A stretch of 19,417 nt of DNA from an uncultured Collinsella sp. (GTDB taxonomy: Bacteria; Actinomycetota; Coriobacteriia; Coriobacteriales; Coriobacteriaceae): NCBI GenBank assembly GCA_900546775.1, contig UREM01000040.1, positions 1-19,417 on the forward strand, in the 5' to 3' direction. Below are positions 7,338 to 16,076 of the stretch, in pieces (position 1 is the stretch's first letter; each line of letters opens with the position of its first letter). The translations under genes were made by a program, and so were the position numbers. Below the pieces are notes generated by a model. The model saw only the letters and a program-made list of their open reading frames with translations. It was not told where the DNA came from and did not search any database.

Positions 7338-8585
7338 CTAGCTCCTCGTATATCTACGCAGCGCGATGGCGGCGTTGTGCCCGCCAAAGCCCAGGTTGGT
7401 CGAAAGCGCCCAGGTAAGGTCGGCGCGAACCGCGCGATTGGGCGTGTAGTCAAGATCGCAGGCGGGATCGGGCGTGTGGTAGTTAATGGTCGGCGGCACC
7501 ACGCCCTGCTCGAGCGCCATGGCGCAGGCCATGACCTCGATGGCACCCGTGGCACCGATCATGTGACCGGTCATCGACTTAGTCGACGAAACGTGCGCGG
7601 CGCGCGCCGCGTCCTCGCCGAGCGCACGCTTAATGCCCGCCGTCTCGGACGAATCGTTGAGCTTGGTCGATGTGCCGTGGGCGTTGATGTAGAGGCCCTC
7701 GGAAGGCTTGACGTCGCCCTCGGCCACCGCCAGCGATATCGCACGGGCAATGCCGGCAGCCTCGGGATCGGGACTTGTGATGTGATAGGCATCATCGGTG
7801 TTGCCGTAGCCCACGACCTCGGCATAAATGTGCGCACCGCGCGCCTGCGCATGTTCCATGCTCTCGAGCACGAGCACGCAGGCGCCCTCGCCCATCACAA
7901 AGCCGTCGCGGTCTGCATCGAACGGGCGGCAGGCCGTCGCGGGATCGGGGTTGGTGGTCAATGCGCGGCAGGACGTAAAGCCCGCAACGGCATCGGGGAT
8001 AATTGCAGCCTCGGCGCCGCCCGCGAGGATCGCGTCGGCATAGCCGTGCTTGATGGCGCGGAACGCCTCGCCCACCGCATGGGCCGAGGTTGCGCACGCG
8101 GTCACCACGGGCAGGGTCGGGCCCTTTGCCTTGTGGCGGATTGCGATATTGCCCGATGCCATGTTGGGGATCATCATCGCGATCATATAGGGCGATGCGC
8201 GGCGGGGCCCACGTTCGGCAATCGTATGAACGTTGTCGACGAGCGTCGTCATGCCGCCCACGCCCGAACCCACGTAGACGCCCAGGCGCTCGCGATCGAT
8301 GGCGCCTTCGACATCAAAGCCCGCATCGTGCATGGCTTCGTCCGAAGCCGCCATCGCAAACTGAACGCAGGGGTCCAGATGCTTTGCATCACGCTTGCCA
8401 AAGTACTCGTTGCCGTCAAAGCCCTTGACCTCGGCCGCCACCTTGACGGCAAACGCATCGGTATCGAAGTGCGTGATCGGGCCGATGCCGCACGTGCCGG
8501 CGCACATGGCCGCCCAGGTGGCAAGCGCCGTGTTGCCGAGCGGCGATACGGCACCGATGCCGGTGATTGCAACTCTCTGTTCCAT
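7338..8585 (-). CDS. fabF: 3-oxoacyl-ACP synthase II
   Basis: This 415-residue thiolase-fold condensing enzyme elongates acyl-ACP with malonyl-ACP. It has the Cys-His-His triad of the KASI/II class: Cys164 in VTACATSAH, His303 in NAHGTSTKLND, and His341 in MTGHMIGATGA. The C-terminal GFGGHNA gate motif is intact. The start is uncertain by a few codons. GAGGAG precedes tandem ATGs at 8588 and 8585, and the second has the better spacing. A TTG at 8603 is in frame but would place the ribosome-binding site inside the gene. It follows fabG by 39 bp and is coupled to accB. Confidence 0.96.
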   Translation of the reverse strand: MEQRVAITGIGAVSPLGNTALATWAAMCAGTCGIGPITHFDTDAFAVKVAAEVKGFDGNEYFGKRDAKHLDPCVQFAMAASDEAMHDAGFDVEGAIDRERLGVYVGSGVGGMTTLVDNVHTIAERGPRRASPYMIAMMIPNMASGNIAIRHKAKGPTLPVVTACATSAHAVGEAFRAIKHGYADAILAGGAEAAIIPDAVAGFTSCRALTTNPDPATACRPFDADRDGFVMGEGACVLVLESMEHAQARGAHIYAEVVGYGNTDDAYHITSPDPEAAGIARAISLAVAEGDVKPSEGLYINAHGTSTKLNDSSETAGIKRALGEDAARAAHVSSTKSMTGHMIGATGAIEVMACAMALEQGVVPPTINYHTPDPACDLDYTPNRAVRADLTWALSTNLGFGGHNAAIALRRYTRS

Positions 8586-8624
8586 CATGGTCTCCTCATC
8601 CAAGCCGTTCTTCGGCCCTGGTTT

Positions 8625-9398
8625 CTACATCGCCATTCCGCCGTCGACGCGTACGACCTCGCCCGTAATGTAGGCAGCCGCATCGCTCGCCAAAAAGCGC
8701 ACCACGCCGGCCACTTCCTCGGGGCGCGCCATGCGCCTCAGGGGAATCTGCTCCTCGCACGCCGCACGCACCTTCTCCGAGAGCTTTGCCGTCATATCCG
8801 TCTCGACAAACCCGGGGGCGACTGCGTTCACTCGTACGCCGCGGGGCGCAAGCTCGCGCGCTACCGCCTTGGTCAAGCCGATCACGCCCGCCTTGGAGGC
8901 AGCGTAGTTGGCCTGTCCGGCATTGCCCATCAGGCCCACGACCGAGCTCATGTTGACGACGCAGCCGCCGCGCTGGCGCATAAAGGTCTTGGTGAGCGCG
9001 CGCGTCGTATTGAACGTGCCCTTGAGATTGACATCGAGCACGCGGTCGAAGGCGTCATCGCCCATGCGCATGAGCAGGCCATCGCAGGTGATGCCAGCGT
9101 TGTTGACGAGCGCCCAAATGGAGCCAAAGTCGTTGAGGACCGCTTCCACGCACGCGTTGACGGCAGCGGGATCGGCCACGTCGCATTGATATGCACGAGC
9201 TGTGGCACCAGCGGCCTCGCAGGCTTCGCACGTCTCGCACGCCGCATCGACGCTGCCGGCATAGACGACGGCGATATCAAAGCCGTCCTCCGCCAGACCG
9301 ATAGCGCAGGCGCGGCCGATACCGCGCGAGCCGCCCGTAACCAGCGCCACGCGACGTGAGTCGTTGCGCTCGAGCGCGCCATTGTTCAAGTTGCCCAT
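8625..9398 (-). CDS. fabG: 3-oxoacyl-ACP reductase
   Basis: This 257-residue short-chain dehydrogenase reduces 3-oxoacyl-ACP to 3-hydroxyacyl-ACP with NADPH. The Rossmann signature TGGSRGIG occupies residues 21-28 and NNAG 99-102. The catalytic set is Asn124, Ser152, Tyr165 and Lys169, within SSVVGLMGNAGQANYAASKAG-like sequence typical of FabG. The first 15 residues form a short hydrophilic extension before the first strand. AAAGGAATG precedes the ATG. It sits between fabD and fabF in the operon. Confidence 0.96.
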   Translation of the reverse strand: MGNLNNGALERNDSRRVALVTGGSRGIGRACAIGLAEDGFDIAVVYAGSVDAACETCEACEAAGATARAYQCDVADPAAVNACVEAVLNDFGSIWALVNNAGITCDGLLMRMGDDAFDRVLDVNLKGTFNTTRALTKTFMRQRGGCVVNMSSVVGLMGNAGQANYAASKAGVIGLTKAVARELAPRGVRVNAVAPGFVETDMTAKLSEKVRAACEEQIPLRRMARPEEVAGVVRFLASDAAAYITGEVVRVDGGMAM

Positions 9399-9428
9399 GT
9401 CATTCCTTTCGGGTTACAGCTCTGTGGA

Positions 9429-10355
9429 CTATGCGAGCTCGTCGGCAATAGCTGCGACCTGCTCGGCCGTTTCGCACGAATACACGCGAACGTCGCTCAG
9501 CGTACGCTTGACCAAGCCCGACAGCGTTTTGCCAGGGCCGACCTCAATAAACGTGTCGATGCCTTGATCCTGCAGGGCGCGCAGCGTGTCGACCCAGCGC
9601 ACGGCATGACTCACCTGGTTGGCCAGCACCTCCGATGCCGCCTGCGGGTCGGCCGGATAGGGCGCTGCCGTCATGTTTGCCATAACAGGAATGAGCAACG
9701 GGGACGGCGCGTGACCGGCCTCGATATATGCAGCAAGGCCACAGGTCGCCTCGGCCATATAGGGGCTATGGAATGCACCCGACACCGCGACCTTCATGGC
9801 GCGACCGCCAGCCTCTTTTACCAGGACGTCGAGGGTCTGCAACGCATCGGGCGCTCCAGCCACAACCGTCTGCTGGGGGCTGTTGTAGTTGACCGGCCAG
9901 CAGTCCTCGTCGGCCTGCGCAGCCAGGTGCTCGACTTGCGCCGCATCGAGCTTGATGATGGCGCGCATGCCGCCGGGGTGACGCTCAGCCGCCATGGCCA
10001 TCAATGCCGCGCGCTCACATACGAGCTCAAAACCCGCTCGCGTATCGAATGCCCCCGCAAAGGTGAGTGCAGCGACCTCGCCCAGCGAGAATCCCGCACA
10101 GGCGGCAGGCACCACGCCGCGCTCGCGCAGGGCGACAGCCGCTGCCAGGTCGTGAACAAACACGCAAGGCTGCGTGTTCTCGGTCTGCGAGAGCTCCTCC
10201 TTGGAGGCGCTCCGGCACTGCTCGCTAGTCCCCGGGCGCACCTCGTCGGCAATGGCGAACACCTCGGCAGCCGCCGGCGATGCTTCGATGAGGTCGACGC
10301 CCATCGCGGGATGCTGGGCACCCTGACCGGCAAATAGAAACGCTACGCTACCCAT
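9429..10355 (-). CDS. fabD: Malonyl-CoA:ACP transacylase
   Basis: This 308-residue acyltransferase moves malonyl groups from CoA to the acyl carrier protein. The N-terminal FLFAGQGAQ and QTENTQP are typical. The nucleophile is Ser90 in GFSLGE and the partner histidine is His196 in SGAFHSPYM. The usual motif is GHSLG or GLSLG, so the Phe before the serine is a minor variant. The ATG at 10355 lies inside the end of fabK (13-base overlap), with AAGGG upstream. A longer open frame extends further into fabK, but homology starts at MGSVAFLF. The overlap suggests coupled translation of fabK and fabD. Confidence 0.95.
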   Translation of the reverse strand: MGSVAFLFAGQGAQHPAMGVDLIEASPAAAEVFAIADEVRPGTSEQCRSASKEELSQTENTQPCVFVHDLAAAVALRERGVVPAACAGFSLGEVAALTFAGAFDTRAGFELVCERAALMAMAAERHPGGMRAIIKLDAAQVEHLAAQADEDCWPVNYNSPQQTVVAGAPDALQTLDVLVKEAGGRAMKVAVSGAFHSPYMAEATCGLAAYIEAGHAPSPLLIPVMANMTAAPYPADPQAASEVLANQVSHAVRWVDTLRALQDQGIDTFIEVGPGKTLSGLVKRTLSDVRVYSCETAEQVAAIADELA

Positions 10356-11287
10356 GCGCACACACCCTTCAGAACATGCTCGGCGCCATCGACCAGATCG
10401 TCGACGATTTCGCGTGCGCTCTGGCGTTCGTTGACCATGCCAGCAATCTGTCCACACAAATACGAGCCCTCTTCGTAATTACCGTCCTTTGCGGCCTTGC
10501 GAAGAGCACCCGTGCCCATGGCCCCAAGCTCCTCGGCACTTGCGCCCGCCGCCTCACTTTTGGCGTAGGCATTGGTGAAGGGGCTCTTGAGCGCACGCAC
10601 CGGATGTCCTGTCGAACGGCCAGTCGCGCGCGTCGAGGTGTCTCCCGCCTTGAGCACCAGTTCTTTGTATTGCTCGGAGACGGTGCACTCATCGGCAACG
10701 AGAAAACGCGTGCCCACTTGGACGCCAGCGGCGCCAAGCATAAAGGCGGCCGCCACCCCGCGGCCATCGGCGATACCGCCAGCCGCAACCACGGGAATAT
10801 CGACCGCATCGACAACCTGCGGCACCAGTGCCATCGTCGATGTCTCGCCAATATGTCCACCCGATTCGGTGCCTTCGGCAACCACGGCGGTGGCCCCGCG
10901 GCGCGCCACGAGACGCGCCAGCGCCACCGAGGCAACAACCGGGATGACCTTGATGCCCGCGTCGTTCCAAGCCTTCATGTACTTGGTGGGATTGCCGGCA
11001 CCCGTCACGACGACCGGCACCTGCTCGTCAATTACAACCTGCGCGACCTCGTCGGCAAACGGGCTCATGAGCATGACGTTGACGCCAAAGGGCTTATCCG
11101 TCCTGGCGCGCAGCTCGTGAATCTGGTCGCGCAGCCAGTTGGCGTCGGCATTCATAGCCGCGATGATGCCTAGGCCGCCCGCCTCGGACACGGCAGATGC
11201 CAGCGAGGCGTCGGCAATCCAGGCCATGCCACCCTGGAATACAGGCTTTTCGATGCCGAGCAGATCGCAGAGAGGAGTCTTGAGCAT
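10343..11287 (-). CDS. fabK: Enoyl-ACP reductase II (FMN-dependent)
   Basis: This 314-residue TIM-barrel flavoprotein is related to nitronate monooxygenases. It performs the last reductive step of chain elongation, converting trans-2-enoyl-ACP to acyl-ACP. Evidence includes FQGGMAWIA near the start, the motif ESGGHIG (141-147) with the presumed catalytic His145, and the FMN-phosphate segments AAGGIADGRG and LGAAGVQVGTRF. Its position between acpP and fabD supports FabK over a true nitronate monooxygenase. No FabI is present in the window. FabK enzymes are insensitive to triclosan in characterised species. The ATG lies 2 bp after the acpP stop, with GGAGAAG upstream inside acpP. Confidence 0.93.
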   Translation of the reverse strand: MLKTPLCDLLGIEKPVFQGGMAWIADASLASAVSEAGGLGIIAAMNADANWLRDQIHELRARTDKPFGVNVMLMSPFADEVAQVVIDEQVPVVVTGAGNPTKYMKAWNDAGIKVIPVVASVALARLVARRGATAVVAEGTESGGHIGETSTMALVPQVVDAVDIPVVAAGGIADGRGVAAAFMLGAAGVQVGTRFLVADECTVSEQYKELVLKAGDTSTRATGRSTGHPVRALKSPFTNAYAKSEAAGASAEELGAMGTGALRKAAKDGNYEEGSYLCGQIAGMVNERQSAREIVDDLVDGAEHVLKGVCAWVA

Positions 11288-11289
11288 CT

Positions 11290-11526
11290 CTACTTCTCCA
11301 ATGCCGCCTCGACCGTATCGGCGAACTCGCCGACCGTCTTGGGGTTCTCCTCGGTATCGAGCTGGATGCCAAACTCGTCCTCGACGGCGACGAGAATCTC
11401 GACGGTGCCCAGGCTGTCGAGGCCAATCTCCTCGAGCGTGGACTCGGGCTTCATCTCGACGTCGTCAAGGCCAGCGGTCTCGCGGATAACGTCGCAAACG
11501 CGCTCGAAGGTCTTCTGATCTGCCAT
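11290..11526 (-). CDS. acpP: Acyl carrier protein
   Basis: This 78-residue acidic four-helix protein carries growing acyl chains on a 4'-phosphopantetheine arm. The attachment site is Ser38 in the canonical GLDSLGTVE. The sequence is rich in Asp and Glu, as expected. A strong AAAGGAGAA ribosome-binding site precedes the ATG, fitting the high expression such a carrier needs. It follows fabH by 52 bp; that gap has a short CCCTAGGG palindrome but no convincing terminator. Confidence 0.97.
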   Translation of the reverse strand: MADQKTFERVCDVIRETAGLDDVEMKPESTLEEIGLDSLGTVEILVAVEDEFGIQLDTEENPKTVGEFADTVEAALEK

Positions 11527-11578
11527 GGTAGTTCTCCTTTGGTTGTGCCCTAGGGGCGTTTTTATTTCCTATGTGCGA

Positions 11579-12538
11579 CTACTTCCAACGAAGCAGATAG
11601 CCACCTATATCCAGGCCGGCGCCAAATCCAACGAGGGCGATGGTGTCGCCCGCATTCAGTGCGTTGGTGCGCGCCAGCCGATCAAGCGCAAAGGGAATGC
11701 AGGCGCTCGAAATATTGCCGGTCTCGCGCAGCGTTCGAACCACGCGCTCGCCTGGCACGCCGAGGCGCTTGACTGCCTGGCTCAGGATTCGTTCGTTAGC
11801 CTGATGGAATACAAAATGGTCGATGTCTTCGACCGAAATGCCCGCATCGCTCGCAAGCTTATGAACCGTGTCACAGATGGCGTTGACGCCGAACTTGAAC
11901 ACACGGCGGCCATTCATGGACAGCACGCTCTCGCTATCTACGGAGGCCTTAAACGGCGAGGTGCCGACCAGTCCGGGAACGCGCAACGTCTCGACGTCGG
12001 GCGCCGTCGAAAGCTCAACGGCAAGGGGGCTGTCTCCCCCGACCTCAATCACCGCGGCGCCTGCCCCATCGCCAAAGAGCACGCAGGTGGCGCGGTCGGT
12101 CCAGTCGAGCGCGCGCGTCATCTGCTCGGCGGCAACGACAAGCACATGCTTGGCTCGTCCTCGGGCGATATAGCCCTCGGCAACATCGAGCGCAAATACG
12201 AAGCCGGCGCAGGCCGCCGAGACATCGAAGGCAGGGCACGTCGCGCCTAGTCGCTCAGCAACGGCACACGCCTCAGCGGGAACAAGATGGTCACCCGTCG
12301 TCGTCGAGCAGACGATCAAATCCAACTGGCTCGCGTCGATTCCGGACACCTGGAGCGCCCGCTCGCTCGCCGCTACGGCAAGGTCATCAAGTGACTCGGT
12401 GGTGCAGACGTGGCGGCTCTTGATACCTGTGCGGGTAAAAATCCACTCATCCGAGGTATCGAGGAACTCGGACAGCTCGTCATTGGAAACACTGCGCTTA
12501 GGAAGCGCCGAGCCCGTTCCAAGAATCGTGAAACCCAT
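11579..12538 (-). CDS. fabH: 3-oxoacyl-ACP synthase III
   Basis: This 319-residue enzyme starts fatty-acid chains by condensing acetyl-CoA or a branched acyl-CoA with malonyl-ACP. The Cys-His-Asn triad is clear: Cys110 in SAACAGF, His245 in FHQANERI, and Asn275 in ETGNISSA. The C-terminal GFGAGLDIGGYLL motif is present. I selected the ATG at 12538 because AAAGGAGGTT lies at ideal spacing; a longer open frame runs through the operator region. It is the first gene of the operon. In pneumococcus a MarR-type repressor gene, fabT, precedes fabH; here there is none, and birA diverges instead. Confidence 0.96.
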   Translation of the reverse strand: MGFTILGTGSALPKRSVSNDELSEFLDTSDEWIFTRTGIKSRHVCTTESLDDLAVAASERALQVSGIDASQLDLIVCSTTTGDHLVPAEACAVAERLGATCPAFDVSAACAGFVFALDVAEGYIARGRAKHVLVVAAEQMTRALDWTDRATCVLFGDGAGAAVIEVGGDSPLAVELSTAPDVETLRVPGLVGTSPFKASVDSESVLSMNGRRVFKFGVNAICDTVHKLASDAGISVEDIDHFVFHQANERILSQAVKRLGVPGERVVRTLRETGNISSACIPFALDRLARTNALNAGDTIALVGFGAGLDIGGYLLRWK

Positions 12539-12556
12539 CACTAACCTCCTTTGAGT

Positions 12557-12572
12557 TGTTGACGTGTTTACA
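12557..12572. promoter_or_regulatory. Candidate operator 1 in the fabH-birA control region
   Basis: TGTTGACGTGTTTACA is an imperfect palindrome (7-bp half-sites, 2-bp centre, two mismatches). It lies about 20 bp upstream of the fabH start. A 19-bp stretch around it recurs 48 bp to the right with one base changed. Position and symmetry suggest a dimeric repressor site. The cognate regulator is not encoded in this window. Confidence 0.5.
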
Positions 12573-12583
12573 TCGACCATGAG

Positions 12584-12589
12584 AGGATA
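12584..12589 (-). promoter_or_regulatory. Possible -10 element for the fatty-acid operon
   Basis: On the minus strand TATCCT lies between the two palindromic sites. The same hexamer serves as the -10 element of the well-formed rpsL promoter in this window. Seventeen bases upstream, however, is CGTCAA inside operator 2, not a good -35 element, so the assignment is tentative. Confidence 0.3.
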
Positions 12590-12604
12590 GCGCATTTCAG
12601 TCGT

Positions 12605-12620
12605 TGTTGACGTGTTAACA
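12605..12620. promoter_or_regulatory. Candidate operator 2 in the fabH-birA control region
   Basis: TGTTGACGTGTTAACA is a nearly perfect palindrome (TGTTGAC-GT-GTTAACA, one mismatch) and a close copy of the site at 12557. Centre-to-centre spacing is 48 bp. It would overlap a -35 region for fabH, and its TTGACG could also serve as a -35 for birA on the plus strand. Binding there could control both directions. Confidence 0.5.
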
Positions 12621-12714
12621 TTAAATTGCCCAAATGCGACACAGGCTTCACATTGTGTCTATCTCTCGACACCATTGCGTTATTCACTTATTCATTAAGG
12701 AGGAAGCAGCCGTT

Positions 12715-13491
12715 ATGGATGCCAAATTAACGATAGTCGACGTAACCGGATCGACCAACGATGACCTGCTCGAAGCAGGAAAACAGGGAGCGCCGCACGG
12801 CACAGGACTTGCCGCCCGGGCTCAGACAGCAGGACGCGGCCGGCGCGGCCACAAGTGGGATTCAACCGCCGGCAACCTATTGCTTTCGATTGTCCTGCGT
12901 CCATGCGTTAATCCTGCGAAGTACTCTGGTCTTGCTGCCGTCAGCGGCCTAGCGGTGCTCGAGGCGCTCGAAAAACAGGGTCTTGCAAACGAGATTGGCC
13001 TCAAATGGCCCAACGACCTGGTCGCGCGTGGACGCAAACTCGGCGGCATTCTGGTCGAGGCCGCACGCGATAACGAAGGCAAACCTTTCGCCGTCTGCGG
13101 CATTGGTGTCAATGTGAACTATGCGCCCCAAGAGGTGCCCGATGGCGGCCTGCCGGCAATCGGTCTCTCGGACCTTAACGAGAACGTTCCTGCTGTCGAC
13201 ATGCTCCTCGATGAGGTCTATCACGCAGTTATAGACGCTGTAGATGCCTGGGCAGAACGCCTCAACGCCATGGAAGAAAACACCGGACCGCTCGCGCCCG
13301 TCCACGGCGAATATGTCGCTCACCTCAATTGGATTGGAAAGCACGTTATCGCCCGCTTCCCTGCCGGTGACGAGCTGGCGCGAGGCATCTTTATAACGGT
13401 CGATGCCTTTGGTCGCGCGTGCATCGAAACAGAAGACGGCTTGCGATCCTTCCATTTTGAGGAAGCGTCATTGCGCCCCTTGAGTGAGTAG
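12715..13491 (+). CDS. birA: Biotin--[acetyl-CoA-carboxylase] ligase (no DNA-binding domain)
   Basis: This 258-residue enzyme activates biotin with ATP and attaches it to the lysine of AccB. Key motifs are TGSTND near residue 11, the biotin/adenylate loop GRGRRGHKW (40-48), KWPNDL (97-102), and GGILVEA (110-116). A small C-terminal SH3-like domain covers about 210-258. The protein starts directly with the catalytic domain, so it lacks the N-terminal helix-turn-helix of E. coli-type BirA and cannot itself be the repressor of the adjacent operators. I chose the ATG at 12715 because AAGGAGGAA lies upstream and homology begins there. It diverges from the operon that encodes its substrate AccB and the other carboxylase subunits, a functionally sensible pairing. 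Confidence 0.95.
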   Translation: MDAKLTIVDVTGSTNDDLLEAGKQGAPHGTGLAARAQTAGRGRRGHKWDSTAGNLLLSIVLRPCVNPAKYSGLAAVSGLAVLEALEKQGLANEIGLKWPNDLVARGRKLGGILVEAARDNEGKPFAVCGIGVNVNYAPQEVPDGGLPAIGLSDLNENVPAVDMLLDEVYHAVIDAVDAWAERLNAMEENTGPLAPVHGEYVAHLNWIGKHVIARFPAGDELARGIFITVDAFGRACIETEDGLRSFHFEEASLRPLSE

Positions 13492-13548
13492 GTCGCCACA
13501 GCCAGCCGCTCGGCAGCCTTACCCGGCGATCCAAACCCATCATGCAAA

Positions 13549-13591
13549 ACAAAAGGGCCCCGCTACCGTAACGGCAGCGGGGCCCTTTAAG
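13549..13591. terminator. GC-rich terminator between birA and rpsJ
   Basis: A perfect 13-bp stem (AAAGGGCCCCGCT at 13552-13564 with AGCGGGGCCCTTT at 13576-13588) encloses a short loop that can pair further (CCGT/ACGG). On the minus strand it is followed by TTTTGTTTTG, so it should end the rpsJ transcript efficiently. On the plus strand only TTT follows, but it may also stop birA transcription. The two genes converge on it. Confidence 0.9.
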
Positions 13592-13607
13592 CTATGAGCG
13601 ATATCGC

Positions 13608-13916
13608 TTAGAGCTTGATGTCGATGTCGACGCCAGCGGGGAGGTCGAGACGCATAAGCGAATCAACGGTGCCCGAGGTGGGGTCGAGGATGTCGATGAG
13701 GCGCTTGTGGGTGCGCATCTCGAACTGCTCACGGGAGTCCTTGTTCACGTGCGGCGAGCGGATAACCGTGTACAGGTTGCGCTCGGTGGGCAGGGGGACA
13801 GGACCGGAAACGCGAGCGCCGGTCTTCTGAGCGGTCTCGACGATGAGCTTCGCGGACTGATCGACGACCTCGTGATCATAGCCCTTGAGGCGAATGCGGA
13901 TCTTCTGGGTAGCCAA
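13608..13916 (-). CDS. rpsJ: 30S ribosomal protein S10
   Basis: This 102-residue protein of the 30S head, also the NusG/NusB-linked transcription antitermination partner NusE, is of standard length. Typical stretches are [43 protein letters not shown] sequence, and [10 protein letters not shown]. The start codon is TTG (13914-13916), with GGAGG six bases upstream; no ATG is available at the homologous position. It follows fusA by 60 bp and is immediately followed by a strong terminator, so here it ends the str operon. In most bacteria it heads the S10 operon. Confidence 0.97.
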   Translation of the reverse strand: MATQKIRIRLKGYDHEVVDQSAKLIVETAQKTGARVSGPVPLPTERNLYTVIRSPHVNKDSREQFEMRTHKRLIDILDPTSGTVDSLMRLDLPAGVDIDIKL

Positions 13917-13934
13917 CTTAAACCTCCAAAGAGT

Positions 13935-13951
13935 GCGAGAGATGCTCTCGC
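13935..13951 (-). other. Hairpin in the fusA-rpsJ spacer
   Basis: GCGAGAG-ATG-CTCTCGC is a perfect 7-bp stem with a 3-base loop, ending about 8 bases before the rpsJ ribosome-binding site in the minus-strand mRNA. No T-run follows, so it is more likely to influence mRNA stability or rpsJ translation than to terminate transcription. Confidence 0.5.
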
Positions 13952-13976
13952 GGATTACGTAACAGGGAGCTCGAAC

Positions 13977-16076
13977 TTAGGCGTTCTTGCTCATGACCTC
14001 GTCCACGATGGACTTGGGCGCGGGCTCATAAGAGTCGAACTGCATCGTGTAGGATGCACGGCCCTGGGTCTGGGAGCGAAGGTCGGTAGCGTAACCGAAC
14101 ATCTCGCCCAGCGGCACCTTGGCACGGATGAGCTTGCTGTTCTTGCGATCCTCCATGCCCTCGATCTTGCCGCGGCGACCGGAGAGGTTGCCCATAACGT
14201 CGCCCATGTACTGCTCGGGGGTCTCGACCTCGACAGCCATGATCGGCTCGAGCAGCTGCGGGTCGGACTTCTTGAGGGCGTCCTTGATAGCCATGGAACC
14301 GGCGATCTTAAAGGCGGCCTCGGAGGAGTCGACCTCGTGGTAAGAACCGTCGAACAGGGTGACCTTAACGTCGAGGACCGGGAAGCCGGCGATAACACCG
14401 GTGTTCAGGGCCTCCTGGATGCCCTTGTCGATGGACGGGATGTACTCCTTGGGCACGACGCCGCCGACGATAGCGTTGACGAACTCGTAGCCGAAGCCCT
14501 CCTCCATCTTCTCGAGCTTGATGACGGCGTGGCCGTACTGACCGCGACCACCGGACTGACGGACGAACTTGCCCTCAGCCTTCTCGACGTCGTGACCAGC
14601 GGTCTCGCGGTAGGCAACCTGGGGCTTACCAACGTTAGCGTCAACCTTGAACTCGCGGAGCAGACGGTCGACGATAATCTCGAGGTGCAGCTCGCCCATG
14701 CCGGCGATGATGGTCTGGCCGGTCTCGTGGTTGGTGGACACCTGGAAGGTCGGGTCCTCCTCGGCGAGCTTGGTCAGAGCCAGGGACATCTTGTCCTGCT
14801 CGGCCTTGGTCTTGGGCTCGATGGCAACGTCGATAACGGGCTTAGCGAACTCGATCTTCTCGAGGACGATCTCCTTGCCCTCGGCGCACAGGGTGTCACC
14901 GGTGGTGGAGTTCTTGAATCCGACGCAAGCGACGATGTCGCCGGCGGCAGCGTCGTCACGGTCGATACGCTCGGCGGCGTTCATCTCGAGGATGCGGCCG
15001 AGGCGCTCGCGCTGACCGTTGGAAGCGTTGACAACGTAGGAGCCGGACTCGGCGCGGCCGGAGTAAACGCGGACGTAGGTGAGCTTACCGACGAACGGGT
15101 CGGTCATGATCTTGAAGACCAGGCCGGAGAAGGGCTCGTCGAAGGAAGGATGACGCTGGATCTCCTCGCCGGTGTCCGGATCGGTACCGGTGACGGCCTC
15201 AACGTCGAGCGGGCTGGGCAGGTAGTCGACGACAGCGTCGAGCAGCTCCTGGACGCCCTTGTTCTTGTAGGCGGAGCCCACGAAGACGAGGTTGAGCTCG
15301 TTGGCCAGAACGCCCTTACGCAGAGCAGCCTTGAGCTCCTCGACGGTGAAGTCCTCCTCCATGAGGATCTTCTCCATGAGCTCGTCGTCAAAGCTGGCAG
15401 CAGCGTCGAGGAGCTCCTCGCGCTTGGTGGCAGCGATGTCGGCGAACTCAGCCGGGATCTCGTCCATCGGCTCGGGGTAGGTCATGCCCTTCTCGTCGGC
15501 CTTGAAGTCCCATGCAGTCATGGTGACCAGGTCGATGACGCCCCAGAAGTTGTCCTCGGCGCCCATCGGGACCTGAGCGGCCACGGCGTTAGCGTCGAGA
15601 CGATCCTTCATGGTCTCGATAGCGTTGAAGAAGTCAGCGCCCACGCGGTCATACTTGTTGATGAAGGCGATGCGGGGAACGTTGAAGGTAGAAGCCTGAC
15701 GCCAAACGGTCTCAGACTGGGGCTGAACGCCGGCAACGGCGTCGAAGACGGCGACAGCGCCATCGAGGACGCGCAGGCAGCGCTCGACCTCGGCGGTGAA
15801 GTCAACGTGGCCCGGGGTGTCGATGATCTGGATGCGGTAGTCCTTGCCGTCCTTGTTCCAGAAGCAGGTGGTAGCAGCGGAGGTAATGGTTACGCCGCGC
15901 TCCTGCTCCTGAACCATCCAGTCCATGGTGGCAGCGCCCTCATGGACCTCACCGATCTTGTGGGTCTTACCGGTGTAGTAAAGAATACGCTCGGTCGTGG
16001 TGGTCTTACCGGCATCGATGTGGGCCATGATGCCGATGTTACGGGTATCGGAAAGCTTGTACTTAGGCTTAGCCAT
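13977..16076 (-). CDS. fusA: Translation elongation factor G
   Basis: This 699-residue translational GTPase drives ribosomal translocation. The G domain motifs are [10 protein letters not shown] (G1), the switch segment around [17 protein letters not shown] (G3), and NKYD (G4), which satisfies NKxD although NKMD is more usual. Domains II to V follow with normal length, ending in a typical EF-G C-terminus. GGAAC lies upstream of the ATG. It is the third gene of the str operon, 19 bp after rpsG. The tuf gene that often follows fusA is absent. A long open frame antiparallel to it is a codon-bias artefact. Confidence 0.98.
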   Translation of the reverse strand: MAKPKYKLSDTRNIGIMAHIDAGKTTTTERILYYTGKTHKIGEVHEGAATMDWMVQEQERGVTITSAATTCFWNKDGKDYRIQIIDTPGHVDFTAEVERCLRVLDGAVAVFDAVAGVQPQSETVWRQASTFNVPRIAFINKYDRVGADFFNAIETMKDRLDANAVAAQVPMGAEDNFWGVIDLVTMTAWDFKADEKGMTYPEPMDEIPAEFADIAATKREELLDAAASFDDELMEKILMEEDFTVEELKAALRKGVLANELNLVFVGSAYKNKGVQELLDAVVDYLPSPLDVEAVTGTDPDTGEEIQRHPSFDEPFSGLVFKIMTDPFVGKLTYVRVYSGRAESGSYVVNASNGQRERLGRILEMNAAERIDRDDAAAGDIVACVGFKNSTTGDTLCAEGKEIVLEKIEFAKPVIDVAIEPKTKAEQDKMSLALTKLAEEDPTFQVSTNHETGQTIIAGMGELHLEIIVDRLLREFKVDANVGKPQVAYRETAGHDVEKAEGKFVRQSGGRGQYGHAVIKLEKMEEGFGYEFVNAIVGGVVPKEYIPSIDKGIQEALNTGVIAGFPVLDVKVTLFDGSYHEVDSSEAAFKIAGSMAIKDALKKSDPQLLEPIMAVEVETPEQYMGDVMGNLSGRRGKIEGMEDRKNSKLIRAKVPLGEMFGYATDLRSQTQGRASYTMQFDSYEPAPKSIVDEVMSKNA

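Noticed and set aside
6336..9359. A plus-strand open frame of about 1000 codons antiparallel to fabZ, accB, fabF and fabG
   Set aside because: It is the complement of well-identified genes in a GC-rich genome, has low-complexity His/Arg/Gly-rich translation, and no recognisable domain or ribosome-binding site.
11546..11557. CCCTAGGG palindrome between fabH and acpP as a terminator
   Set aside because: It has no loop, and the adjacent T-run is on the plus strand, against the direction of transcription.
12557..12620. The paired palindromes as BirA boxes
   Set aside because: BirA boxes are half-sites separated by about 15 bp, and the BirA here has no helix-turn-helix domain.
12638..12659. GACACA...TGTGTC inverted repeat in the birA leader as a third operator
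   Set aside because: Only a 6-bp arm, different sequence from the two operators, and likely by chance.
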